From assembly GCF_029023725.1 (NCBI RefSeq), contig NZ_CP119075.1:119501-183500 (forward strand): 64,000 nucleotides of DNA. Direction: 5' to 3'. The position numbers and the translations under genes were made by a program. This DNA is from Synoicihabitans lomoniglobus. GTDB lineage: Bacteria > Verrucomicrobiota > Verrucomicrobiia > Opitutales > Opitutaceae. The notes beneath the pieces are model-generated. The model was not told the origin of the DNA. It ran no database searches and saw only the letters and a program-made list of their open reading frames with translations. Positions 34,150 through 43,455 of this stretch are shown in pieces (the stretch's first letter is position 1; each line of letters starts with the position of its first letter).

Positions 34150-35794
34150 GGCGATCGCTCGCGCCGGCTGCCACCACATCTGGTGCCGCCACGACTGTGA
34201 TCGCTTCGACCAAGGCCGGGTTGTCACTCACCCGCCTCGGCAGGCCGCGGGCGGTCGTGAGATCGCTGATTTCGAGCCGCTTCGTGAGGAGGTAGGGGAA
34301 CGGTCGCTCCGCGCGCGGCGGACCGATCGGGTCATTGAAAAACGCCATCCCGATCTCGTTGCTCTCGAGACCAGAGTCGTCGACGAACAGGCCCTCGATG
34401 CGAATCAACTCCGGCATGGAGCAGGTGTAACCGAAGTCGTGGGTGCCGTCGTTGTTCATATGGAACATGGAGAGATTCCCGCCGAGATCGGCTCGGGGTA
34501 GCCAGCGACTGTCGCGGATCAGCAGCTCGCCCTGCCACGTCGATCCATAGTCGGATCGAAAGCTCACCAAGCTGTCACCGTGCAGCGTCGATTCCTCGAT
34601 GCGCAAGCGACCCCGGCCGATGGCGTTGAGTCCCATGTAACCGAGGGTGGACCGGCGGATGATGTAGTCACCGGACGCGCCCATGTGCACGTCCATCCGG
34701 GAAAGCTCACAATCCTCCACCAGAATGTTCTTCATAAAATTGGTGGCGACGACGCCCCACCGCGTGCGGTCGAGAATGTCGTTTGACCGACAGCCCAGCA
34801 TGCGAAAATTCACCACGAACGACGCGTGATAGCCGTAGCTGCCCATTGGCACCGGCTTCCCAGCCGAGCCGATGGTTTGATACGTCTTGCGGGCGTCGAT
34901 CGAGCAGTCGCGCAGCGTGATGTTGGCGCACCGCTCCACGCTGAGAAACCCGCGGTAAGGGTGGCCGATATCGGTCTCGCCCACGACCTCGTGCACCAGT
35001 CCCACGATCTCGGTGTTGGAACGAGTGATCGCGATGTTGCGGGCCCAATAATTGTAACCCACTTCTTGTCGCATGCGGTTGGCGATGTTGATGAACCGGC
35101 CGCCCTGCACGACCAACGGTTCGGGATCGATGGGCCGCGCCTCCACCTGCGTCACCGTATCGTAGTCCCAATCAATCGCGCCCTCGATTGAGCCGTCACG
35201 CCGGAGAATGAAAACCTCCTGCTGGGCGGTGCCGTTGTTCTGATTGAGACCGCGGCGAATGAAGATGCGTCGGTCCTCGTTTTCCACCCACACGAGGCAG
35301 TCGGTTGCGGGTCTAACATCGAGGCGATCTTGGCCGCGTGTGAGCCGATCGATGGCGAGCGGCACCGGCTGCAGGCGCGACCGCACTTCGAATAGCGACC
35401 GCTTGTGGTTCTCGACCGTCTGACTGTCGTCGATGATGAAGCGCGAGGTGGACCAGGTGGTATTGGTCTCAATGACCGCCGTAAGCGCGCGCCGTCCCAG
35501 ATGGTAGGTTGCGTCGGGATTCGACCGCACGGGCAGACCGTGCGTGTTGGCGTAGGCATGGGCTTCACAAATGGCCGGAAGGTCATCGGTCACGCCATCT
35601 CCGACCGCCCCGAACGCCTCGTAGGTGACAGCGTTCGCGGGTGTCTCGGCGACCGCCTCGCTCGCGGTCAGCAGACCCACCGCCAGGCATACCAGCGCGC
35701 TGCGCCAACGACCTCCCAACCATTGCTGGGAAAAACGGTTTGATTTGCGCGTGCGTATCGGTCCTGCCGTTACCTGGAGTTGAGAATCACCCAT
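34124..35794 (-). CDS. Secreted right-handed beta-helix protein
   Basis: 556 residues, ATG at 35794 with GGGGAG directly upstream. The signal segment is at about 27-50 (GRWRSALVCLAVGLLTASEA). The mature protein opens with TYEAFGAVGDGVTDDLPAIC, the classical entry of pectate-lyase-fold proteins with a GDG/TDD calcium-like site. Rungs follow in the middle (ITLRDCSIDARKTYQTIGSA, ILVEDCELSRMDVHMGASGD, LRIEESTLHGDSLVSFRSDY). No diagnostic pectate lyase or polygalacturonase catalytic set was recognised, so it may be a lyase, hydrolase or binding protein. It faces the DUF1080 gene tail to tail with a 26-base overlap. Confidence 0.8.
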   Translation of the reverse strand: MGDSQLQVTAGPIRTRKSNRFSQQWLGGRWRSALVCLAVGLLTASEAVAETPANAVTYEAFGAVGDGVTDDLPAICEAHAYANTHGLPVRSNPDATYHLGRRALTAVIETNTTWSTSRFIIDDSQTVENHKRSLFEVRSRLQPVPLAIDRLTRGQDRLDVRPATDCLVWVENEDRRIFIRRGLNQNNGTAQQEVFILRRDGSIEGAIDWDYDTVTQVEARPIDPEPLVVQGGRFINIANRMRQEVGYNYWARNIAITRSNTEIVGLVHEVVGETDIGHPYRGFLSVERCANITLRDCSIDARKTYQTIGSAGKPVPMGSYGYHASFVVNFRMLGCRSNDILDRTRWGVVATNFMKNILVEDCELSRMDVHMGASGDYIIRRSTLGYMGLNAIGRGRLRIEESTLHGDSLVSFRSDYGSTWQGELLIRDSRWLPRADLGGNLSMFHMNNDGTHDFGYTCSMPELIRIEGLFVDDSGLESNEIGMAFFNDPIGPPRAERPFPYLLTKRLEISDLTTARGLPRRVSDNPALVEAITVVAAPDVVAAGASDRPTPPTDES

Positions 35795-35897
35795 CTCCCC
35801 ACAGTCGGTAACACCGTCGCATTTTCAAGTCAGGTTGAGATTACCACGGGCGTCCGGTGGGTCCCGGCGTGATGCCAACGTGTCGGCGTGTGCTGAC

Positions 35898-38312
35898 TCA
35901 CTCGCTGCGCAGTGCGTCCAGTGGATCGACCCGGGTCGCGCGGCGGGCGGGCAAGTAACACGCCACACCGGCCACGATCAGCAAGAGCCCGGCGAGGGCG
36001 AGTATGGTGCCCGGCGCCGCGGTGGACAGACGGGGCATGATGCCGTGAAGAAATCGACCCAGAGTCCATGCGCCCACCAGTCCCAGCATCAGGCCGATGA
36101 CGGTCAGCGTAAGGCCTTGGCGCAGCACCAACCGCAAAACGTTGCGCGGAGACGCTCCCAAGGCCAGCCGCACGCCGAACTCCGCCGTGCGCAGAGTGAC
36201 GAGATGGGCGATCACGCCGTAGATGCCCACCGCGGCCAATGCCAGACCCAGCAATGCGAACGCCGTCAGCGTTCTGGCCGCGAGCACCAGGTTGTGGTGA
36301 TTGGCATCGACCGTTTGCGGCACCGTGGCGACGGCGGCGGGAGGCAGGTCGGGCTCGAGGGCGAGAATCGCGCGGCGTAGTGGCTCGATCAACGAGGCCG
36401 GTGCCTGACTGCGCACCGCCAGATAGACGAAGCCCCAGGGCTCGTGCACGAGTGCTTTGTAGACGACGAACCGGGTGGATGGATTGCTCAGGTTGGCCGC
36501 CGCCTCGACGTCGGGCACCACCCCGATGATTTCGGACCAATACGCGATCCCGCTGTCCATGCTGCCGAGGCGTTGTCCCACGGCGCTTTGATGGGGAAAC
36601 AGTTGATTGGCCAGTGACTGGTTGATCACGACCACATGCGGATCGGTGCGTTTGATGTCGGGCGCGAAAAGGCGACCCTCGACCAGGGGTAGACCGATGG
36701 TGGCAAAGAAGTCCGGCGTGACCATCGCGTGAAATGCACTGGGCAGCACGGCGGAGTCCCCCGGGGTCTGGCCTTCGATCAGCACCTGACGATCAGCACT
36801 GTAGCCCTCGACGGGGAGCGACGTGGCAATGGCGATGTTGTCGACACCAGGCAAGGTGCGCAGGTTGATTTCCAATCGCTCGAACAGTTCGCGGCGAGAC
36901 GCATCGGTCGGGTAAAGGGTGCCGGAGAGTGGCAGCGTGGCGGTCAGCACGCGGTTGAAGTCCCAGCCGACGTCGCGATGGAGAAACTGGGCGAACCCGC
37001 GCTGCATCAGGCCGGCCCCGGCCAACAGCACCAACGCGAGCGCGACTTCCCCGACGATCAACGCGTGCCGCAATTGCCGCGTGCCCCGACTGGCGGTGGA
37101 CCCGCGGGATTGATTTTTAAGTGCGGCGTTGGGGTCGACGCGCGTGGCGATCAAGGCGGGCACGATCCCAAATGCCACGCCCGTCAACGCGGCGACCGCC
37201 AGCGTGAGCGCGAGCACCGCGCCGTTCAGGCGAATATCGAGACCGGGCGCACCGTCGATGAGCAATTGGCTTTCGACCACGCGATTGATGCCCTGCGCGA
37301 TAACGATGCCGAGCAGACCTCCCGCCAATGCCAGCACGATCGACTCGGCCAATTGCTGGGTGATCAAGCGCGCCCGCGACGCGCCCAAGGCGGTGCGAAT
37401 GGCGAGGTCGCGCAGTCCGGACGTGGCGCGAGCCAACTGCAGGTTGGCGAGATTGGCGCAGGCGATGAGCAACACGAATCCGGCGAGGCTGAGCAGCATC
37501 CACGAAATCTGACGCCCGAGCGAATCGGACAACGCCTCCGGCAAAGCCAGCGCCTGGTATCGCAGTCCCGAATACAGGTCAGGGTGGGCCGATTGCTGAG
37601 TGTTGGCCACCGCCGCCAGTTCGTGGGCGGCGGCGTGGGCGGTGGCACCGTCGTGCAGTCGCCCCATCAGGGTGAACGTCCGATAGTCGCGCCATTGCTG
37701 TTGCTCGGCGGTGAAGTTGATCGGCTGCCACATCGCGGTGCGGCCCCAGAGTTTGTTGAAATCGAAGTGAGCGGGCATCACGCCGATGATGGTCACGTTG
37801 CGGCCGTCGAGGCGCAGGGTGCGGCCGAGCACGGCGGCATCGCCCCCGTAGCGTTGTTGCCAAAAGGCGTGGCTGAGCAGAACGACATCGTTGCGCCCCG
37901 GCTCGGTCTCGGCGGCGGTGAAGGCACGTCCGAGCATCGGCTGCACGCCAAAGGTTTCGAACATCTCGGCGGAAGCGAGCACCCCGCCCAGGCGTTCCGT
38001 GGCGTGGTTGGATTCGGCGACCACGAACTGCGTGCGATTGAAGGTCGTCAGCGCGGCGAAGGCCGTCGATCCGGCGCGAATCTCCTGCACCTCCTCGAAG
38101 GAAAATACCTGACGCGGGCCCTGGGGCACGGCACCGGTGAGTTGCACGATGCGGTCGGCTTCCGGAAACGGGGCGCTGCGAAACAGCAAAGCATCGACCA
38201 CCGAGAACATGGCGGTGTTCACGCCGATGCCGAGGGCGAGGGTCAGCAGGGCCGTGAGCGTGTAGCCGGGGGAAGCGGCGAGCCGACGCAAAGCAAAGCG
38301 CAAAGTTTGCAT
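35898..38312 (-). CDS. ADOP-type MacB/FtsX ABC permease A
   Basis: 804 residues. The start LRFALRRLAASPGYTLTALL with TLALGIGVNTAMFSVVDALL is the first membrane segment of MacB-like permeases. A large periplasmic MacB_PCD domain follows (about 50-240), then three FtsX helices (about 275-385), a second periplasmic domain, and three more FtsX helices (about 685-795). It ends YLPARRATRVDPLDALRSE. The duplicated FtsX layout and absence of an ATP-binding partner define the ADOP (duplicated orphan permease) class. Substrate is unknown; MacB relatives power efflux or envelope lipoprotein processes. A phosphotransferase gene lies upstream on the same strand. Confidence 0.88.
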   Translation of the reverse strand: MQTLRFALRRLAASPGYTLTALLTLALGIGVNTAMFSVVDALLFRSAPFPEADRIVQLTGAVPQGPRQVFSFEEVQEIRAGSTAFAALTTFNRTQFVVAESNHATERLGGVLASAEMFETFGVQPMLGRAFTAAETEPGRNDVVLLSHAFWQQRYGGDAAVLGRTLRLDGRNVTIIGVMPAHFDFNKLWGRTAMWQPINFTAEQQQWRDYRTFTLMGRLHDGATAHAAAHELAAVANTQQSAHPDLYSGLRYQALALPEALSDSLGRQISWMLLSLAGFVLLIACANLANLQLARATSGLRDLAIRTALGASRARLITQQLAESIVLALAGGLLGIVIAQGINRVVESQLLIDGAPGLDIRLNGAVLALTLAVAALTGVAFGIVPALIATRVDPNAALKNQSRGSTASRGTRQLRHALIVGEVALALVLLAGAGLMQRGFAQFLHRDVGWDFNRVLTATLPLSGTLYPTDASRRELFERLEINLRTLPGVDNIAIATSLPVEGYSADRQVLIEGQTPGDSAVLPSAFHAMVTPDFFATIGLPLVEGRLFAPDIKRTDPHVVVINQSLANQLFPHQSAVGQRLGSMDSGIAYWSEIIGVVPDVEAAANLSNPSTRFVVYKALVHEPWGFVYLAVRSQAPASLIEPLRRAILALEPDLPPAAVATVPQTVDANHHNLVLAARTLTAFALLGLALAAVGIYGVIAHLVTLRTAEFGVRLALGASPRNVLRLVLRQGLTLTVIGLMLGLVGAWTLGRFLHGIMPRLSTAAPGTILALAGLLLIVAGVACYLPARRATRVDPLDALRSE

Positions 38313-38467
38313 GAGCCGATCAGTCTGCCCGACGCCCCCGCCCGAGCCAACGATGAAAGGGACCGGATAAGCCGACCGCTTCGAGGGTTGAGGTCTTCAG
38401 TTGGCGGCCGCTGGGAGCATCGCATGGCCGCGTAACCAATGTTTCGATACAACTTTATTTTTTCGGT

Positions 38468-39376
38468 TCAGATCAACGTCACCAGACCTTGCTTGAGTCG
38501 GTTCAAAACGGAGAGGGCGAAGTCCATATAACCGGGGCCCGGATTGGGGCGGTTGCGCTCCAAGGCGGTGTGCATCAGGGCCCAGCCGATTTCGCGGACC
38601 ATGCAGACGAACTTCATGTCGTGCAGGGTTTGGAGCTGCGGCTCATTGTAATGGCCAAAGTAACTCTCCAAGAGGATTTCATCGCACCGTCGATCGAAAC
38701 CGCTGGAGAACGAAACCGTGGCGAGGTCGAACCAGATGTCCCCCAGGCCCGAGAGTTCCCAATCGATGATTTTAAGTTCACCGTCTTGCCCCTCCAACAG
38801 GTTGTGGGTGAACGGATCGTTGTGGCAGTAGTGCTGCCGGTAGCCGGGGTCCTTTTTACGCGTAGCCTCAATGCGATCCATCTCGTCCAGAAACCCGGCC
38901 AAGTCCGGCGGGCAAGCCAGTCCCAGCTCCGCAATTCCCCGCAGATAGCCCCGGGTCAAGGAAAAGGGCGTGCTGCAGCGTTGGCCGCTATAAGGCAGCT
39001 GGTGGATCCGTTTCAGCAGACCCGTGATGCGAGCCAGCGTCCGAGGGTCCCGGGCGCTTTCCACCGAGAGCGTTCCGCCATCGATAAATTCGGTGATCAA
39101 CACGTCCGACCGTGCGGGCACCTCCAATACTCGGGGAGAGACTCCGTGCTCCGCCGCCAGCATCATCACCGCCACCTCATCCGCGGCGTTGAGCTCAAGG
39201 AATCGGTGCTGTTCTCCGTTTATCCGGACAGCATAAGTCTTATCATCGACGAACAACTTGTGGACGACATTGGAGTAGCCGCCGCTGAGACGTTCGTGAC
39301 GGATGGCCCGGGCGTTCCGCCACGCGGGGATCTGCGGAATAAGGGCTTCAATCTGCACAGGAAGGGTGGAGGGCAT
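38468..39376 (-). CDS. Choline-kinase/APH-like phosphotransferase
   Basis: 302 residues, ATG at 39376. The fold is kinase-like: HERLSGGYSNVVHKLFVDDK (glycine-loop equivalent), the catalytic loop H185-N-D187-P in HYCHNDPFTHNLLEG, and the metal-binding segment LKIIDWELSGLGDIWFDLAT. The wording of both loops is close to choline/ethanolamine kinases and related LicA proteins; aminoglycoside phosphotransferases share the fold. A role in phosphorylating choline or a small amino alcohol, for example for surface decoration, is possible. It lies between two ADOP permease genes, all on the minus strand. No direct functional tie is visible. Confidence 0.82.
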   Translation of the reverse strand: MPSTLPVQIEALIPQIPAWRNARAIRHERLSGGYSNVVHKLFVDDKTYAVRINGEQHRFLELNAADEVAVMMLAAEHGVSPRVLEVPARSDVLITEFIDGGTLSVESARDPRTLARITGLLKRIHQLPYSGQRCSTPFSLTRGYLRGIAELGLACPPDLAGFLDEMDRIEATRKKDPGYRQHYCHNDPFTHNLLEGQDGELKIIDWELSGLGDIWFDLATVSFSSGFDRRCDEILLESYFGHYNEPQLQTLHDMKFVCMVREIGWALMHTALERNRPNPGPGYMDFALSVLNRLKQGLVTLI

Positions 39377-39501
39377 ACGAAGTGTGATGGCAGGGAACGC
39401 GACGCGGTGCGGCCCCGCGGTAGTTCCATGGGACGACCACGAACTGCAACCCTGGATACCATTTCAATACCCATTTCCGCGGTCCGAGGGGAAGGCCGGA
39501 C

Positions 39502-42012
39502 CTATTCCACCCGCAATGCCGTGTTGGGATCGATGCGGGCGGCGCGACGGGCGGGCAGGTAGCTGGCCAACAAACCGACAATCAACAACACCACCGAAAC
39601 CATGACGTAGGCCAACGGGTCCGTCGCCTTCACCTCAAAGAGCAGGCTCGTCATGAAACGGCTGAGGGAAAATGCACCGATCAAACCGAGCACCAACCCG
39701 ATGCCTGTTTTCCACAGCCCTTGTTTGAGGATGAGTGCCACGATTTGTTCGCGACTCGCTCCGATCGCGCCCCGAATTCCGATCTCCCGCGTGCGCTGGG
39801 AAACGTCGTAGGCCAGCACGCCGTAGATGCCCACGGCCGACAGCACCAGCGCCAGGCCGGCAAAACTCACCAGCAACAGCATGATGCCGCGACGGTCGCT
39901 GAATGATTGGCTGATGACCCCCGTCATCGGTCCGGCTTCATAGACGGGCAAAGTCGCATCGATCGCGGTTACTTTTTCGCGCAGCAAACCCACCATCTCG
40001 GCGGACGGTCGGGCGGTGCGCAGGAACACGCTCAAGGTTCCGAAACCGCCCTGCGCGACGGCGTGGTAAATGTAGGGATTGCCACTGTCTTCTTCGACGC
40101 CGTTGTGCCGCACGTTGCCGACCACCCCGATAATCACCGGCCAGTCCTCCTCGTTTTCCGGCGTTCGGCCGAAGGTCACGTGATGCCCCACTGCGCTGCC
40201 TTCCGGGTAGTAGCGACGGGCGAAATCTTCATCCACGACCATCACTTGACGGCTTTCCGCGGTGTCCGATTCGTTGAACCAACGCCCTTCGCGCAGCGGG
40301 ATTTGTAGCGCGGCCAGATAGCCGGGAGACGCCGCAAAGTGAAACGCGCCCGGTTGCGGCGCGCCCGGTGGCACCACGTAGTCACGCACCGAAATCGTAT
40401 TGATCGCCATGCCGGTCAGAAACGGCGTGGCCGTGGCCAGACCCACCGTCACGCCCGGGATTTCCTGCAAGGACGTGGTGAGTTGCTGGGCAAACCGTTG
40501 CGCCCGGTTGTCCTGCTGGTATTCACGCGGCAGGGCGACCCGGGCCGCGACGACCTCCTGGGGATTAAATCCCGGGCTCACCGCGGTCACTTCGGCGAAG
40601 CTGCGGATCAGCAGACCCGCCCCGGTCAACAACATGAGGGCAAACGCCATTTGCAACACCACCAGCACGCTGCTCATCGCCCGCACGCCCCGGCCGGTCG
40701 AGGCGCCGCGACTTTGGCTTTGGATCGTTTGCACGAGATTACCACCGAGCACATGTGCGATCGGCAGCACGCCGATGACCAACGCCATCACCACGGAGAT
40801 CAGCGCCGTGTAGCCGAGCACCTGTGAGTCCAAGCCAAACGGCAAGGCATTGGGCAGCAACTGCGCGGTGAAATGGTTGATTGTGCCGAGGGCGGACCAT
40901 GCCAATCCCAGACCGATGAGCGCGCCGATCCCGGTGAGCAACGCGCCCTCGACCAGCAACTGCCGCGCGATCATGCCGCGACTCGCGCCCAACGCCACCC
41001 GGATGGCCAGCTCGCCCTGCCGGGCATTGGACCGCGCCAACATCAAGTTGGCGACATTCACGCAGCCGATCAGCAGCACAAACAGCACGCCGCCCTGCAG
41101 CAGATAAAGGGATGCCTTGACCGGCGCGACCCGTTGCGAATGCACGGTCGCGACGGCGATCACATGGCCCGTGCGATCGAGGAAATCACGCAAGCCCGGC
41201 GATCCCTCGTCGTAGACCTTTTGCTCCAACGCCGCCACCTGCGAAAACGCCGCGCCCATCGTCGCTGTGTCCGTCAACCGACCGTAGAGCCGCGGGTTGA
41301 CCCCGTAGCGCGCCATTTGCGTCACCTGATCCGGCGGCCATGACAACGGCGTGACAAATTTGACCTGCGCGTCGAAGGCCTCGAACCGCGGCGGGGCCAC
41401 GCCGATGATCTCGTAGGTGTCTCCTGAGAGCACCAAGGTGCGCCCCAGCACGGTGGGATCGGCTTGAAATTGCGTGCGCCAAAACGAATGCGTGAGGACC
41501 AGCACCTTGTCCGCCGCCGGGACATGATTCTCGGTGCTAAAAAAACGCCCCAGCAACGGCTGCACCGCGAGCACATCGAAAATCTCGGCGGTTGCCGCGG
41601 CGTAGTTCAGGCGCGTCACGGCGCCGGCGTCGCCCAAGGTCGATTCGCCCCCGCGCCACAGCGCCAGATTTTCAAACGCCGGCGCGTTCTCCTTGAAGTC
41701 GAGATACTGCACGACGTTGCTCGGCAGATTGTCGAGACCCGCCTTGGGGAACGAGTTGTAGACCTCGACGATTTTGGCGGGCTCGCGAAACGGCAGGGGT
41801 TCGAGCACGAGCGCATAGAGCATCGAAAAGATCGCGGTGTTCGCGCCGATGCACAACGCGAGCGTCGTCAACGCGGTGGCTGCGAAGCCCTTGTTTTTGG
41901 TCAGCATGCGGCCGGCAAACCGGAAGTCACCGCCCAGCCCTCCGAACAGTCGGCCCACGCCGAAACCTTGACCATGGGCATTTCCTGGGCGCGTGGGGTG
42001 ATCGGCACTCAT
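39502..42012 (-). CDS. ADOP-type MacB/FtsX ABC permease B
   Basis: I start at ATG 42012 (MSADHPTRPGNAHGQGFGVG), 836 residues; a TTG at 42042 is possible. It has an N-terminal extension of about 30 residues, then FRFAGRMLTKNKGFAATALT with TLALCIGANTAIFSMLYALV. MacB_PCD periplasmic domains alternate with two three-helix FtsX blocks (LARSNARQGELAIRVALGAS, and later VSQRTREIGIRGAIGASREQ). It ends YLPARRAARIDPNTALRVE. No ATPase gene is adjacent. Similar overall to permeases A and C. Function unknown beyond the MacB-type export class. Confidence 0.88.
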   Translation of the reverse strand: MSADHPTRPGNAHGQGFGVGRLFGGLGGDFRFAGRMLTKNKGFAATALTTLALCIGANTAIFSMLYALVLEPLPFREPAKIVEVYNSFPKAGLDNLPSNVVQYLDFKENAPAFENLALWRGGESTLGDAGAVTRLNYAAATAEIFDVLAVQPLLGRFFSTENHVPAADKVLVLTHSFWRTQFQADPTVLGRTLVLSGDTYEIIGVAPPRFEAFDAQVKFVTPLSWPPDQVTQMARYGVNPRLYGRLTDTATMGAAFSQVAALEQKVYDEGSPGLRDFLDRTGHVIAVATVHSQRVAPVKASLYLLQGGVLFVLLIGCVNVANLMLARSNARQGELAIRVALGASRGMIARQLLVEGALLTGIGALIGLGLAWSALGTINHFTAQLLPNALPFGLDSQVLGYTALISVVMALVIGVLPIAHVLGGNLVQTIQSQSRGASTGRGVRAMSSVLVVLQMAFALMLLTGAGLLIRSFAEVTAVSPGFNPQEVVAARVALPREYQQDNRAQRFAQQLTTSLQEIPGVTVGLATATPFLTGMAINTISVRDYVVPPGAPQPGAFHFAASPGYLAALQIPLREGRWFNESDTAESRQVMVVDEDFARRYYPEGSAVGHHVTFGRTPENEEDWPVIIGVVGNVRHNGVEEDSGNPYIYHAVAQGGFGTLSVFLRTARPSAEMVGLLREKVTAIDATLPVYEAGPMTGVISQSFSDRRGIMLLLVSFAGLALVLSAVGIYGVLAYDVSQRTREIGIRGAIGASREQIVALILKQGLWKTGIGLVLGLIGAFSLSRFMTSLLFEVKATDPLAYVMVSVVLLIVGLLASYLPARRAARIDPNTALRVE

Positions 42013-42280
42013 GGAACCAGAGCCAATACCGTTTCCCCGCAAAGAGCCATCGGAAAGGAGCGTCGCGCACGAGCTGGGAGACCGGTTTCGAAAGCTTCAG
42101 CAATCCTGAACGGCAATCGACGGGGGAGGTCGAGTAACGTGCTTAATTAACCGGGTGAGCTGAACTCAAAATTCGGCCTGATCCTATTGCGGTAAACCCT
42201 GTTGCTGGGGTTGGCGACCCTGTTGCGGTTAGCTTCACTCCAGCTGCTGGACGCAAACGGTTCGACTGTCTGATCTCACT

Positions 42281-42613
42281 TTAGTGGACCTCTACCAATC
42301 GAGCTCCCGCGTCGAGTTGGGAGAGAATTTCTGGCCAGATTGGTTCAAGCATCGCGAGCAGCGAGGCGGTGCGGCAGTTGCCTACTCTTAGCCACACCAC
42401 TCGCACCGGCTCCGGTCGCAGCAGCGTTAGCTGCGCAAAGTCCTCATCCTTGGAGATGATCACCATATCTTCCTTGGCCGCGTGCTCCCAGATAGCTTGG
42501 TCGGGAGACTGTCCGAGGTCGATCGCGAGCACGTGCAAGGCCAGTTCTCCCTTTTGCTCGATCCAATGCGCCAACGTAGCCGGCAATTGGTTATCGACCA
42601 AAAACCGCCTCAC
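42281..42613 (-). CDS. DUF5615 PIN-like toxin candidate
   Basis: 110 residues. The opening MRRFLVDNQLPATLAHWIEQ and later DMVIISKDEDFAQL and VVWLRVGNC match the DUF5615 PIN-like family, in which the conserved D7, the K-D-x-D segment and an N near the end form the putative metal site. Such proteins are paired with DUF433 proteins and are predicted RNases of type II toxin-antitoxin pairs. Its start overlaps the stop of the DUF433 gene as ATGA, so expression is coupled. Toxicity is inferred only from the family. Confidence 0.82.
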   Translation of the reverse strand: MRRFLVDNQLPATLAHWIEQKGELALHVLAIDLGQSPDQAIWEHAAKEDMVIISKDEDFAQLTLLRPEPVRVVWLRVGNCRTASLLAMLEPIWPEILSQLDAGARLVEVH

Positions 42614-42846
42614 GATGCTCTCAACACGACGTGGTCATTCTGGGCGGCGGCAAATTCCAAGCAGGCTCGAATGTCGTCGGTTTCCAAAAACGGATAATCC
42701 GCTAAAATTTCGTCCCAGCTCGCTCCGTGCGCGAGTAGCTCCAACACGTCTTTGACGCGCACCCGGTATCCGCGGACGCAAGGCTTTCCGCCGCATTTGC
42801 CGGCTTCGACAGTGATGCGTGAGATGAGCGGTGGAGTCGTGAGCAT
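42610..42846 (-). CDS. DUF433 antitoxin candidate
   Basis: Start chosen at ATG 42846 (MLTTPPLISRITVEAGKCGG), 78 residues; the longer frame to 43029 adds an unrelated N terminus. The DUF433 signature is present: ISRITVEAGKCGGKPCVRGY followed by RVRVKDVLELLAHGASWDEI and LADYPFLETDDIRACLEFAA. The family is an HTH-like antitoxin that usually precedes a DUF5615 or VapC toxin, as here. It would bind DNA at its own promoter and neutralise the toxin. Confidence 0.83.
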   Translation of the reverse strand: MLTTPPLISRITVEAGKCGGKPCVRGYRVRVKDVLELLAHGASWDEILADYPFLETDDIRACLEFAAAQNDHVVLRAS

Positions 42847-43014
42847 AAGGACAACTGTAGGCATGAGGCCGCTAAAGGGAAGACTGCGCTTGAGATTCAA
42901 TGGTCCAGTTGGTTTGGGACCGTCCCGAGCTGTCGCCACAAAAATTCGCAAGGATTGCGCCAGCGCTCGCCATGTTAACAAGTAACGATCTGACCCGCTC
43001 CGGCAGCCCAAGAA

Positions 43015-43185
43015 CTGCGACCTCTCCACGGCGGTGCCCGAGCGGGCGTAGGGCGTAAGCCCACCGGTAAAGTTCCGGTGCTGTTGCGGCTCTCTCCGGC
43101 TACGGCCAAACGTCTGCGCGCCGCCGCCAAGCGATCCAATCTCACTTTGTCAGAAGTGGCCGAGCGGCAACTCACCTCGCTGTGA
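43015..43185 (+). pseudogene. Remnant of a small ribbon-helix-helix-type protein
   Basis: The frame ending at the TGA at 43183 reads HGGARAGVGRKPTGKVPVLL followed by RLSPATAKRLRAAAKRSNLT and LSEVAERQLTSL. The first part resembles the GGARPGAGRKP opening found in many small phage and DNA-associated proteins; the rest resembles a CopG/Arc-like RHH segment. No ATG precedes it in frame: an in-frame stop lies at 42991 and only CTG (43015) or GTG (43078) could start it. An ATG at 42972 opens a different frame, so a frameshift is possible. It is either a decayed gene or one with a non-standard start. The bases from 43186 to 43455 hold no gene. Confidence 0.4.
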
Positions 43186-43455
43186 TTCGGGTTCCGCCAT
43201 CCAAATAGAACAACGGCGGAGTCGTCGCAGGCCGTCTGGGACGAGTCACGGGGCGATCCTTGATTCTAGATGGTGGAGCTTGGGTGGTGCGATATTTCGC
43301 TTTGGCTGGTTCCTCCGTTGGCAGCCGGTGGAGGAGTTCGTCTCGCGTGGCGGCGGATGAGGAAGGCTGGCGTTGGGGCTGGTTTTGTCCGTAGGTAGTT
43401 TGTGGTGGCTCCGTTGTGGCGGTGCCGCCTTGTTTCGATCTACCCCGTTTTACCC

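Noticed and set aside
42180..42240. Short direct repeats CCCTGTTGC near 42197 and 42219
   Set aside because: Only two imperfect copies with no palindrome or regular spacing; no support for an iteron or operator.
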